Shown in pieces: positions 44,503 through 53,084 of a stretch of 64,000 bases of DNA. The position numbers and the translations under genes were made by a program. Position 1 is the stretch's first letter. The number at the start of each line of letters is the position of its first letter. Under the pieces are notes generated by a model that did not search any database, was not told the origin of the DNA, and was given only the letters and a program-made list of their open reading frames with translations. The DNA is from Trinickia dinghuensis (GTDB lineage Bacteria > Pseudomonadota > Gammaproteobacteria > Burkholderiales > Burkholderiaceae), in contig NZ_QRGA01000001.1 in NCBI RefSeq assembly GCF_003367175.1, positions 620,001 through 684,000 of the forward strand, in the 5' to 3' direction.

Positions 44503-45936
44503 ATGAAAATCAAGACGAAGATCTTCTTGCTGGCGATCGTTCCATTTCTCCTGGCGATTGCAGGGATCGGCATCGGCGTACACCTGCAGGCAACGGCACT
44601 CGCCGAAGCGCAGCGAGAGACGGTCAAAGCCGCCTATCTGTCGAGCAAGCAGACCGAACTGAAGCATTACGTCGATCTCGCGCTCACCGCTATCGCGCCG
44701 CTATACGACGACGTTCACGGCAACGCTCAAGACAACGCGGCGCGCCAACAGCAAGCGCTCGCCGTCCTGCAACGCATGGATTTCGGCCCGGACGGCTATT
44801 TCTTCGTCTACGACTTGCAGGGCAATTCGCTGATGCATCCGCGCGAGCCCGATCTCGTCGGGCACAATTGGTGGTTGCTTAGGGATCCTAACGGTGCGCT
44901 CACGATTCAGCAGTTGATCGCCACGGCAAGAAAGGGCGGCGGCTATGTACGCTACGTCTGGCATCGGCCGTCGACGAACCGTTTGGAGGAGAAGCTAGGC
45001 TACGTCGTGCCGCTGCCGCGCTGGGGCTGGATGATCGGCACCGGCATCTATCTGGACGGCGTCAAGGAGACGCTCGCGGGCATCGATGCTCGCGCGTCGG
45101 CCAACATCGGGCGCACGACGATGTGGATCGGCATCATCGCGCTCATGGGCTTCGGCGTCATCACCGCGTGCGCCCTCTTCCTGAACGTATCCGAGCACCG
45201 CAGCGCCGATGCGAAGCTCAAACGCCTCGCGCAGCAGGTCGTCGAGTCGCAGGAGCACGAGCGCGCGCGGCTGTCGCGGGAATTGCACGACGGCATCAGC
45301 CAGATGATGGTATCGGTGAAGCTGCTGCTCGAATCGGCGCTCGCCCGCCTCGAACGGGCGGGCGCCCCACACGTGCGCGTCCCGACCGCCGAAGCCGCCC
45401 TCGGTACCGCGCTGACGCGCTTGTCGCACGCGCTGCGCGAAGTGCGGCGCATTTCACACGCGCTGCGCCCCTCGATGCTCGACGATCTGGGCTTGGCCGC
45501 GGCGCTCGAGCAATTGACGCGGGAGCTCGGCGAGGAAACCGGCATCGAGATGCGGGTCGAGGCGGATCATGAATCGCGTACGGCGGCGCTGCCGGCAACG
45601 GTCAACACGGCCTTGTTCAGGATCGCTCAAGAAGCGCTGACGAACATCGTACGGCACGCGCGCGCGTCGCATGCGACGCTGACATTCGCCGTGCGCGACA
45701 AGGCCGCCACGCTCACGATCGTCGACGACGGCCAGGGCTTCGACGTCGAGCGCACCCAGGCCGATTCGCGCCGCGGCATCGGTTTGCGCAATATGCGCGA
45801 GCGGCTCGATCCGCTCGCCGGTATGCTGACGATCGCTTCCCAGCCGGGGCAGACGGTCGTCACGGCCGCCGTCCCGCTGCCGCATCCCGTTTCGCCGCGC
45901 ATCGCCGAACCGGCACACAACGATCGCCCTACATGA
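44503..45936 (+). CDS. Cache-domain sensor histidine kinase (NarL-family pair)
   Basis: This 477-residue kinase has two membrane helices (residues 7-27 and 207-228) around a periplasmic single-Cache domain (DGYFFVYDLQGNSLMHP, then YVVPLPRWGWMIGTGIYLD). A HisKA_3 domain follows with His262 in SRELHDGISQMMVSV, then an HATPase domain with GIGLRNMRERL. Cache domains of this kind often bind small carboxylates. It is coupled by an ATGA overlap to its response regulator. Confidence 0.92.
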   Translation: MKIKTKIFLLAIVPFLLAIAGIGIGVHLQATALAEAQRETVKAAYLSSKQTELKHYVDLALTAIAPLYDDVHGNAQDNAARQQQALAVLQRMDFGPDGYFFVYDLQGNSLMHPREPDLVGHNWWLLRDPNGALTIQQLIATARKGGGYVRYVWHRPSTNRLEEKLGYVVPLPRWGWMIGTGIYLDGVKETLAGIDARASANIGRTTMWIGIIALMGFGVITACALFLNVSEHRSADAKLKRLAQQVVESQEHERARLSRELHDGISQMMVSVKLLLESALARLERAGAPHVRVPTAEAALGTALTRLSHALREVRRISHALRPSMLDDLGLAAALEQLTRELGEETGIEMRVEADHESRTAALPATVNTALFRIAQEALTNIVRHARASHATLTFAVRDKAATLTIVDDGQGFDVERTQADSRRGIGLRNMRERLDPLAGMLTIASQPGQTVVTAAVPLPHPVSPRIAEPAHNDRPT

Positions 45937-46577
45937 CCGCACTCGACTCCCGCTCCACCTCCAACATCATCCTCGTCGACGACCACCCGCTCGTGCGCGA
46001 CGGCCTGCGCCTGCGCCTCGAAGGCGTACCGGGCTTGACCGTGATCGGAGAAGCCGGCAACGCCGAGGAGGCGTTATCCCTGGCCGAGCGGCTTGCCCCC
46101 GATCTCGCGTTGATGGACGTGGGGATGAACGGAATGAACGGGATCGCGCTGGCGGGCATATTTCACGAACGCTTCCCGGCCGTGCGCGTCCTGATGCTGT
46201 CGATGCACGACAACATCGAATACGTGACGCAGGCCGTGCGGGCGGGCGCGAGCGGATATGTGCTGAAGGATTCCCCGGCCACCGAAATCGTCCATGCCAT
46301 TTCGGCGGTGCTGGCTAACCGCACCTTTTTCAGCGCCGGGATTGCCGCGCGCATGATCCAGGCAAGCGCGCTGCAAACGCCGGTGGAACGCCTGACGCCG
46401 CGCGAGGGCGAGATTCTCGACGCATTGGCCGAGGGCCTGTCGAGCAAGCAGATCGCGGAGCGCTATGGGCTGTCGGTGCGAACGGTCGAAACGCACCGGC
46501 TCAACGTCAAACGCAAGCTTGAAATCGAAGGGCAGGCCGAGTTGATCAAGTTCGCCGTCGAACGGCGCCGGCGCTGA
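45933..46577 (+). CDS. NarL/LuxR-family response regulator
   Basis: This 214-residue protein has a receiver domain (acidic pocket VDDHP, phosphoacceptor D62 in LALMDVGMNG, Lys in VLKDSPA) and a LuxR HTH (LTPREGEILDALAEGLSSKQIAERYGLSVRTVETHRLNVKRKL). It is phosphorylated by the overlapping kinase. Targets are unknown. Regulation of a carboxylate transport gene such as mctP, or of the hopanoid genes around it, are possibilities without direct support. Confidence 0.92.
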   Translation: MTALDSRSTSNIILVDDHPLVRDGLRLRLEGVPGLTVIGEAGNAEEALSLAERLAPDLALMDVGMNGMNGIALAGIFHERFPAVRVLMLSMHDNIEYVTQAVRAGASGYVLKDSPATEIVHAISAVLANRTFFSAGIAARMIQASALQTPVERLTPREGEILDALAEGLSSKQIAERYGLSVRTVETHRLNVKRKLEIEGQAELIKFAVERRRR

Positions 46578-46660
46578 CCGTCCGATCGGCGGCGGCCGCG
46601 GCCGTTACCCGGCCATTCCCTAGCGACCGGGAACGGCCCGAGGTGACGCCGCAGTTGCGC

Positions 46661-46704
46661 TTCGCACTGACTTCGCACTGACTTCGCGCTTACTTCGGGC
46701 TTAC
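46661..46704. repeat. Four-unit 11-bp tandem repeat overlapping the hpnM stop
   Basis: Units TTCGCACTGAC, TTCGCACTGAC, TTCGCGCTTAC and TTCGGGCTTAC run from the intergenic gap into the hpnM stop codon (46701-46703). The unit next to the gene contains the stop codon itself, so outward duplication from the gene end is the likely origin. Confidence 0.8.
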
Positions 46705-47297
46705 TCGGCCCGCGCGTTGTGCGCGGTGAGGAACTTGATGAGCCCGTCGACGCCGCCTTGACTCAACTGCGCCTTGAACTGATTCTGATAGACCTGGATG
46801 AGCCAGGCGCCCGACATGTCGATGTCGTAAATCTTCCATTCATTGCCGGTCTTGCCGAGACGATAGCCGACTTGCTGGCTGTCGCCGGGCGTCGTGACCG
46901 TGGACATGACGAGCGCGTCGTTGGCCGTCGCTTCCTCGGGCTTGAACGAGAAATGTGCATCTTGCGTGCCCAGCTGCGCCAGCGAGGCCGCGTAGGTGCG
47001 CGTCATCAGGACTTTAAATTGCTTCGTCAGCTCTTGCTGCTGCGCGGGCGTCGCTTGCTTCCACGCGTCGCCGACGGCGATCCTGGCCGTGCGCTCGAAG
47101 TTCGTGGCGGGCAGAAAGTGCGCCTGCACGACTTGCGAGATCTTCGCCAAGTCGCCGCCGCGCGCGCCGGGATCCTGCTTCATCGCATCGACGGTGCCGA
47201 CGACGGCTTGCTTCACGACATCGACAGGCGCCGTTTGCGCCCAAGCGGCGGCGCTCACGAACGCCGCGGTAAAAAATGCGAACAAATGACGTTTCAT
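46701..47297 (-). CDS. hpnM: HpnM, MlaC/Ttg2D-like periplasmic lipid carrier
   Basis: This 198-residue protein has a Sec signal ending near AAAWAQ and an MlaC fold (FLPATNFERTARIAVGDAWKQATPAQQQELTKQFKVLMTRTYA, then VGYRLGKTGNEWKIYDIDMSGAWLI). MlaC proteins ferry lipids between membranes. It is divergent from hpnN, matching the hopanoid-associated HpnM. It would carry a lipid, possibly a hopanoid, across the periplasm. Confidence 0.88.
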   Translation of the reverse strand: MKRHLFAFFTAAFVSAAAWAQTAPVDVVKQAVVGTVDAMKQDPGARGGDLAKISQVVQAHFLPATNFERTARIAVGDAWKQATPAQQQELTKQFKVLMTRTYAASLAQLGTQDAHFSFKPEEATANDALVMSTVTTPGDSQQVGYRLGKTGNEWKIYDIDMSGAWLIQVYQNQFKAQLSQGGVDGLIKFLTAHNARAE

Positions 47298-47518
47298 GGA
47301 ATCTCGAGCTCGATTGAAGGAGTGCCGGCGGCACCGCACGCGCGGACGCGACGGCCCGACGGGCGGTGCGGGCAGTATACCCATCCCGTTCGATTCTGGT
47401 TTCGACGCACACCCGGGGCGGGCGGTTCCGCGACGCTCTGCGCGGCGGCCACCGGAGCAGGGCCGTCCGCCGGTATACTTAGGCGTTTTGCCGCTTGCTC
47501 AGTCCTACCGCCCGATCC
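47298..47518. promoter_or_regulatory. Divergent hpnM-hpnN promoter region
   Basis: TATACT at 47474-47479 faces hpnN, and a TATACT on the minus strand near 47376 faces hpnM. Both resemble -10 boxes, with poor -35 matches. No operator dyad is obvious. Confidence 0.45.
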
Positions 47519-50155
47519 ATGCTGACGTCCTTCATCGTCCGACTCGTTGACTGGTCCGTGCGCCGACCGATTTTGGTCGTCGTACTCGCCTTCGTGCTGG
47601 CCGCGGCGAGCGGCGTCTATACGGTGCGGCACTTCAAGATCAACACCGACGTCAGCAAGCTGATCGAAACGGACGCCCAATGGTCGGCACTCGGCGACGC
47701 CATGGACCGCGCGTTCCCGCAGCGCGACCAGACGATCCTCGCCGTCGTCGACGCGAGCGCGCCGGAGATGGCCGACGCGGCCGCCGATGCGCTCGCCGCC
47801 GGCTTGTCGAAACCGGCCTACCGCAGCCAGATCGGCGCCGTTTCGGAGCCGGGCGGCGGGTCGCTGTTCGAGCACGACGGGATGCTCTTCCTGTCCGTCG
47901 ACAACGTCGGCAGCACGACGGCCCAGCTCGCGCAGGCGCGCCCGCTCGTCAATACGCTCGCGCACGATCCCAGCGTGACCGGCCTTTCGACCACCTTGTC
48001 GACGATGCTGGGCCTGCCGCTGCAATCGGGCCAAGTGAAGCTGCCGGCCATGGCGAACCTGCTCACGCGCGCGGCCGATACCGTGGACGCCGTACTGGCG
48101 GGCAAGAACGCCGCGTTCTCCTGGCGCGCGCTCGTCGATCCGGACGCGGCGCACCAGCCTGCCCGCGCGTTCGTCACCGTCACCCCCGTCGTCAACTACG
48201 GCGCCCTGCAAGCCGGCGCGCAGGCGTCGGACACGATACGCACGGTCGCCCGCGAACTCGACCTGCAAAAGCGCTACGGCGCCGTCGTGCACCTGACCGG
48301 GGCGCAGCCGCTTTCCGATGAGGAATTCGCCTCGGTCGAAGACGGCGCTCTCGTCAACGGCATCGGCACGATCATCGTCGTCCTGGCGATCCTTTGGCTG
48401 GCCCTGCGTTCGAAGCGGATGATCCTCGCCGTGCTCGTCACGCTGGCCGTCGGCTTGCCGATCACGGCCGCGCTCGGTCTGCTGATGGTCGGCTCGCTGA
48501 ACATGATCTCGGTGGCGTTCATGGTGCTGTTCGTCGGGCTCGGCGCCGATTTCGCGATCCAATACGGCGTGAAATACCGGGAAGAGCGCAATCGGGACGA
48601 ACGGCTCGATCATGCGCTCGTCGGCGCCGCTCATTCGATGGGGCTGCCGCTCACCCTCGCCGCCGCAGCGGTCGCCACGAGCTTCTTCTCGTTCCTGCCG
48701 ACGGCATACCGCGGCGTATCGGAGCTCGGCCTGATCGCGGGCGTCGGCATGATCGTCGCCTACTTCAGCACGATGACGCTGCTGCCGGCCCTACTCAAGC
48801 TGATGGCGCCGCCGGGGGAAGCCTCGCGTCCCGGCTTCAAGCGCCTGGCGCCGATCGACGATTTCCTGCAAGACCATCGCAAGCCGATTCTGCTGGGCAC
48901 GCTCGTCGTCGTCCTCGGCGCGACGCCGCTGCTGCTTCATCTGCGGTTCGACTTCAACCCGCTGCATCTGAAGGATCCGCACACCGAATCGATGGCGACG
49001 CTGATGTCGCTGAAGAACTCGCCCGAAGCCTCGATCAACGACGTGGCCGTGCTGGCCCCGTCGCTCGCGGCGGCCGATCTGACCGCGCGCCACCTCGGCG
49101 CGCTGCCCGAGGTCGGACGCGTCACGACGCTCACGACGTTCATCCCCCCCGATCAGCCGCAAAAGCTTTCGCTGATCGCGCAAGCGGCGCAGACGCTGCT
49201 GCCCGCCCTGACACAGCCGCCCGCGCCGCCGGCCACGGACGAGCAACGCGTCGCCGCATTGAAGCGCGCATCGAATCAGCTCACCTACGCCGCCCAGGAT
49301 TACCCCGGGGCCGGCGCGAAGCAGGCGCAGCGGCTCTCGGCCTCGCTGGCCAAGCTCGCGGCGGCCGATAGCGCGACGCGCGACCGGGCCGAAGCCGCCT
49401 TCGCCACGCCGCTGCGGCTTTCCTTGCATCAGCTTTCGACGCTGCTGCAGCCGTTCCCGCTCTCGCGCGCGACGCTGCCGCCGGAGCTCGTGCGCGACTG
49501 GGTGGCGCCCGACGGCCGAGCCCTGGTGCAAATCTCGCCGCGCGTGCCGCCCAGCGTCGATTCGGACGACGATGCCATGCTGCGCCGCTTCGCCCATGCC
49601 GTGAAGCAAGCGGAGCCCAACGCGATCGGCGGCCCGATCTCGATCCTGCATTCGGCCGATACGATCATCGAGGCGTTCTTGCAGGCCGCCGCGTGGGCCG
49701 TGCTCTCGATCACGCTGCTGCTGTGGATCACGCTGGGCCGCTTCGGCGACGTGCTGCGCACGATGATCCCGCTGCTCGTCTCGGCGCTGGTGACGCTCGA
49801 GCTTTGCGTTGTCTTCGACATGCCGCTGAACTTTGCGAACATCATTGCGTTGCCGCTGATGCTCGGGGTGGGCGTGGCGTTCAAAGTCTATTTCGTGATG
49901 GCGTGGCGTGCGGGTCAAACGAGCTTGCTCTCGTCGAGCCTCACACATGCGGTATTGTTCAGTGCGGCCACGACGGCCACCGCGTTCGGCAGCCTCTGGC
50001 TGTCGCACCATCCCGGCACGGCGAGCATGGGACGGCTGCTTGCCCTGGCGCTGTCTTGCACGCTCGTCGGCGCCGTCGTGTTCCAGCCCGTGCTGATGGG
50101 TAAACCGCGCTCCGCGCGCGCCCAAAAGAAAGAATTAGAAGGAATCGATGGATAA
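47519..50155 (+). CDS. hpnN: HpnN, MMPL-type RND hopanoid transporter
   Basis: This 878-residue protein has two six-helix halves, each starting with a helix followed by a periplasmic domain ([16 protein letters not shown] near residue 24; [16 protein letters not shown] near residue 463). The MMPL wording [17 protein letters not shown] is clear. In Rhodopseudomonas HpnN moves hopanoids from the inner to the outer membrane. The last 8 bp overlap mlaA. Confidence 0.92.
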   Translation: MLTSFIVRLVDWSVRRPILVVVLAFVLAAASGVYTVRHFKINTDVSKLIETDAQWSALGDAMDRAFPQRDQTILAVVDASAPEMADAAADALAAGLSKPAYRSQIGAVSEPGGGSLFEHDGMLFLSVDNVGSTTAQLAQARPLVNTLAHDPSVTGLSTTLSTMLGLPLQSGQVKLPAMANLLTRAADTVDAVLAGKNAAFSWRALVDPDAAHQPARAFVTVTPVVNYGALQAGAQASDTIRTVARELDLQKRYGAVVHLTGAQPLSDEEFASVEDGALVNGIGTIIVVLAILWLALRSKRMILAVLVTLAVGLPITAALGLLMVGSLNMISVAFMVLFVGLGADFAIQYGVKYREERNRDERLDHALVGAAHSMGLPLTLAAAAVATSFFSFLPTAYRGVSELGLIAGVGMIVAYFSTMTLLPALLKLMAPPGEASRPGFKRLAPIDDFLQDHRKPILLGTLVVVLGATPLLLHLRFDFNPLHLKDPHTESMATLMSLKNSPEASINDVAVLAPSLAAADLTARHLGALPEVGRVTTLTTFIPPDQPQKLSLIAQAAQTLLPALTQPPAPPATDEQRVAALKRASNQLTYAAQDYPGAGAKQAQRLSASLAKLAAADSATRDRAEAAFATPLRLSLHQLSTLLQPFPLSRATLPPELVRDWVAPDGRALVQISPRVPPSVDSDDDAMLRRFAHAVKQAEPNAIGGPISILHSADTIIEAFLQAAAWAVLSITLLLWITLGRFGDVLRTMIPLLVSALVTLELCVVFDMPLNFANIIALPLMLGVGVAFKVYFVMAWRAGQTSLLSSSLTHAVLFSAATTATAFGSLWLSHHPGTASMGRLLALALSCTLVGAVVFQPVLMGKPRSARAQKKELEGIDG

Positions 50156-51077
50156 CCTACGAACCTTGGCCGCGACGCTTGCCGTCGCGGGGCTTCTAGC
50201 AGGCTGCGCGAGTCCGAGCACACGCACGCCCGGCGACCCGTTCGAGCCGATGAACCGCGTCGTCTTCAAGGTCAACGACACGATCGATCATACGATTGCC
50301 GTGCCGATCGCGAAGGGCTACCAGGCGATCACGCCGCACCCGCTGCGCACGGCGATCAGCAACTTCTTCTCCAACTTGGGCGACCTGAACAACATCGCGA
50401 ACGAGTTGCTGCAGTTGAAAATCACCGATGCGACCGAAGATTTGATCCGCTTTGCGATGAACACGACGTTCGGCATCGGCGGGCTCATCGATTTCGCAAC
50501 GCCGGCGCGCTTGCCGAAGCACCATCAGGACTTCGGGCTCACGCTGGGACATTGGGGCGTCCCGTCCGGCCCGTATATCGTGCTGCCGATCTTCGGGCCG
50601 AGTTCGTTCCGCGACGGCGTGGGGTTCGCCGTCGATACGCGCTTCAGCCCGCTGATCTACGCGCCTGTCGACGCGCAGAAGCCGCTCTACGGCTTGCAGT
50701 TCGTCAGTGCGCGCTCCGACATGCTCGGCGCGACCAACATTCTCGAACAAGCTGCGCTCGACAAGTATTCGTTCGTGCGCGACGCCTATACGCAGCAACG
50801 GCGCGCCGCGCTCGGCGCAGAATCCTCCAAACCACCCGCGCTGCCTAACTATGGCGACGAGGACGAAAGCGCTGCTCCCGCCGCACCCGGCGGGGCGAGC
50901 GCAGCAGTGCCGGCGGCCGCATCGGGCGCATCGGCCGTAGCCGCGCCGTCGGCGGCATCAGCACCTGCTGCATCGGAGCCGGCTGTGTCTCAGCCCGCCT
51001 CCGCGCCGGCTGTGCCGTCGGCAGCATCGACACCCACCACCGCCACGCCCGTTCCAAAGGGTACCAGCGGCAAATAA
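50148..51077 (+). CDS. mlaA: MlaA/VacJ-family outer-membrane lipoprotein
   Basis: This 309-residue protein has a lipoprotein signal (LLAGC), then [18 protein letters not shown] and [30 protein letters not shown], the MlaA signature. MlaA removes mislocalised phospholipid from the outer leaflet and hands it to MlaC. The last 75 residues are an Ala/Pro/Ser-rich tail that enteric MlaA lacks. The gene overlaps hpnN, so it is in its operon, and an MlaC-like hpnM lies just across the divergent promoter. Confidence 0.92.
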   Translation: MDNLRTLAATLAVAGLLAGCASPSTRTPGDPFEPMNRVVFKVNDTIDHTIAVPIAKGYQAITPHPLRTAISNFFSNLGDLNNIANELLQLKITDATEDLIRFAMNTTFGIGGLIDFATPARLPKHHQDFGLTLGHWGVPSGPYIVLPIFGPSSFRDGVGFAVDTRFSPLIYAPVDAQKPLYGLQFVSARSDMLGATNILEQAALDKYSFVRDAYTQQRRAALGAESSKPPALPNYGDEDESAAPAAPGGASAAVPAAASGASAVAAPSAASAPAASEPAVSQPASAPAVPSAASTPTTATPVPKGTSGK

Positions 51078-51093
51078 TAGGCAGACCAGACCA

Positions 51094-51885
51094 ATGCTTC
51101 ACGCTGCATCTCAGGGCATGCTCGCGCCGACGCTGCATGCGCTCCACCCTTATGCCCTCGCCGGCCTCGTTGCGGTACTGATCATCGGCGGTATGGTCAA
51201 AGGCATCGTCAGCATCGGCGTACCGCTTGTCGCGATGCCGATCCTGATTCAGATGATGCCCGTGAAGCAAGCGGTGCTGCTCCTGTCGATGCCTGTGATT
51301 CTCGGCAATATTCCGCAGGCGCTGGAAGGCGGCGAAACCTTGGCCACGGCGCGCCGCATCGCCGCGCCGCTGATCGGCACGGTGCTCGGCAACATCGCCG
51401 GCGTATCGATCCTGATCTCGCTCGAGCCGCACCATGCGCAGGTCGTTGCGGGCGGATTGCTCGTGTTTGCCGCGCTGCTGCTGCTCGCCTCGCCGCGTTT
51501 CTCACTCCAGCCCAAGTGGGTGAGGCCGGTCGGTTTCGTGCTCGGCTTCGGCGCGGCCCTCATGGAGAGCATCGCGTCGATTCCAGGCCCGCTGCTCGCG
51601 ATCTATCTGATCGCCACGGGGGCGCGCGGAAAAGCGTTCACCAAGCAGATGGCGATCATTCTCGTCGTCTCGATCGTCACGCTGCTGGTCGCTTTCAAGA
51701 GCGGCGCGCATGCGTCGGGCACGGACTTGCTGATTTCCGCCGCCGCCAGTGTCCCTGTCATTGCCGGCATTCAGATCGCTAAACCGCTTCGCGACAAGCT
51801 GCCGCCAAACGCCTTTCGCATCATCGTCTTGCTGTTCGTGCTCGGCGCCGCGCTTCAGATGATTCGCAAGGCGTTGGGTTGGTGA
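51094..51885 (+). CDS. TauE/SafE-type membrane exporter
   Basis: This 263-residue protein has about eight helices of the TauE fold (LIIGGMVKGIVSIGVPLVAMPIL, GFGAALMESIASIPGPLLAIYL). The family exports sulfite, sulfoacetate or similar anions. It starts 16 bp after mlaA and may be read with it, but no functional link is evident. Confidence 0.82.
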   Translation: MLHAASQGMLAPTLHALHPYALAGLVAVLIIGGMVKGIVSIGVPLVAMPILIQMMPVKQAVLLLSMPVILGNIPQALEGGETLATARRIAAPLIGTVLGNIAGVSILISLEPHHAQVVAGGLLVFAALLLLASPRFSLQPKWVRPVGFVLGFGAALMESIASIPGPLLAIYLIATGARGKAFTKQMAIILVVSIVTLLVAFKSGAHASGTDLLISAAASVPVIAGIQIAKPLRDKLPPNAFRIIVLLFVLGAALQMIRKALGW

Positions 51886-51898
51886 TGTAGGTAGCGGG

Positions 51899-52180
51899 CT
51901 AGCCTCCCGCATCGGCCGTGACACTACCGATGAGCGTGCAGCCGCACTCGGTTCGATGACCCTGCATCGCCACGCGCCGGTTGCCGATGGTGAGCGTCAC
52001 GTGGGCCTCGACGATTCGGTTGATGCCGTGCGGGCGGCCATCGGGATAGGTTTCGGGGCAGTCGACTAGGTCGTCCAGCCGGGCGATCTGCCGGCCGGCG
52101 ATCGTGTGCGTCTCCGAACCGGTGATGACCCGGCCACCGTGCGAGGTCGTATCGCCGACTACGATGATTTTCCGTGGCAT
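51899..52180 (-). CDS. PAAR-domain type VI secretion tip protein
   Basis: This 93-residue PAAR protein starts VVGDTTSHGGRVITGS and ends with the zinc-binding GHRTECGCTLIGS. It sharpens the VgrG spike and can carry cargo. It is the last gene of the minus-strand T6SS module, 25 bp after the DUF4123 gene. There is no C-terminal toxin extension. Confidence 0.9.
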   Translation of the reverse strand: MPRKIIVVGDTTSHGGRVITGSETHTIAGRQIARLDDLVDCPETYPDGRPHGINRIVEAHVTLTIGNRRVAMQGHRTECGCTLIGSVTADAGG

Positions 52181-52205
52181 GTCGTGTTTCCTTGCCGGTG
52201 CCTGG

Positions 52206-53063
52206 CTATGGGTACGCGCGCAACAACGCTTCGTTCCTACGCTTCAGGTCATTCCATACCGATCTGGGTATCCGGTCCATCGTCGCGTCGAACGACGCGC
52301 TTGTTTCGCGACGAGAGGTTAGGGCGTCCCGGACTTGCCGGTGCTGATCGAAATTTGCCCCGAAGCGATACGAATAGTCGCAGTAGGTCAGCCGGTCTCT
52401 CGGTTCGACGAATCCCCAATCCAATGCCCGAATGTATCGGGGTTCGAAGTCGAGAAAGCGGCGCCTGTATGGGAGCGTTTGATCGATGTGTCCGAAGTCG
52501 ACCAGCGATGCCATCAGCACATCGGGCTCCGAATGCGCCGTCAGCTTATCGATGTCCTGCTGATCGAGGTCGATCGCAACGGAGCGGAAAATGCAGCCCG
52601 CGTTCGGCGGATCACTTTCGACCGTCTGCCACTGTTCGTGACGCCCGCGATATTTGAGCCGCACGATCGGCGACAAGAACATGTCACGGATCTGTTCGCT
52701 CCACATTTCGAGCACCGCTCCCGTGTTCCGCGGATCGAAGAAGCGGATCATCACGGTCATCCCCTCGCCGATTCCGGCAAACAGAAATGCGCTCAAATGG
52801 ATTGCCAACTCCTGAAGGCTGACACGACTCCAGAAGAGCGTGAGGCACGGAGAATGAAGGTCGATCTCGTTCAATTCGCCGAGCCACGTTGCGTCGGGGT
52901 CGTCGATGCGGGCGAGAAAAAGCGAGGCGGGTCCGAGCTGTGCTTCGGGCAGCGCCTTGTATAGCGAAACGAACTGAGCGCCGGATTGCTCCAGTAGGGG
53001 CGCGAGCCTGGCCGGGCTCGCGGCGCCGTCGATCAAGCTGAATAGGTCGGGATCGTGCTGCAT
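52206..53063 (-). CDS. DUF4123 effector-loading adaptor
   Basis: This 285-residue protein has N-terminal DUF4123 wording (SLIDGAASPARLAPLLEQSGAQFVSLYKALPEAQLGPASLFLARID). DUF4123 proteins (Tap/TEC adaptors) hold a T6SS effector and load it on VgrG or PAAR. It lies between the phospholipase and the PAAR gene, so it should serve that effector. Confidence 0.85.
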   Translation of the reverse strand: MQHDPDLFSLIDGAASPARLAPLLEQSGAQFVSLYKALPEAQLGPASLFLARIDDPDATWLGELNEIDLHSPCLTLFWSRVSLQELAIHLSAFLFAGIGEGMTVMIRFFDPRNTGAVLEMWSEQIRDMFLSPIVRLKYRGRHEQWQTVESDPPNAGCIFRSVAIDLDQQDIDKLTAHSEPDVLMASLVDFGHIDQTLPYRRRFLDFEPRYIRALDWGFVEPRDRLTYCDYSYRFGANFDQHRQVRDALTSRRETSASFDATMDRIPRSVWNDLKRRNEALLRAYP

Positions 53064-53084
53064 AGGGTTCTCTCTCCGCGCTCT

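Noticed and set aside
47294-48634. 446-codon minus-strand frame across the hpnM-hpnN gap and hpnN
   Set aside because: It is Arg/Asp/Gly-rich and antisense to a clear MMPL protein.
51894-51910. GCGGG/CCCGC hairpin between the TauE and PAAR genes
   Set aside because: The stem is only 5 bp with no U-tract, too weak to call a terminator.
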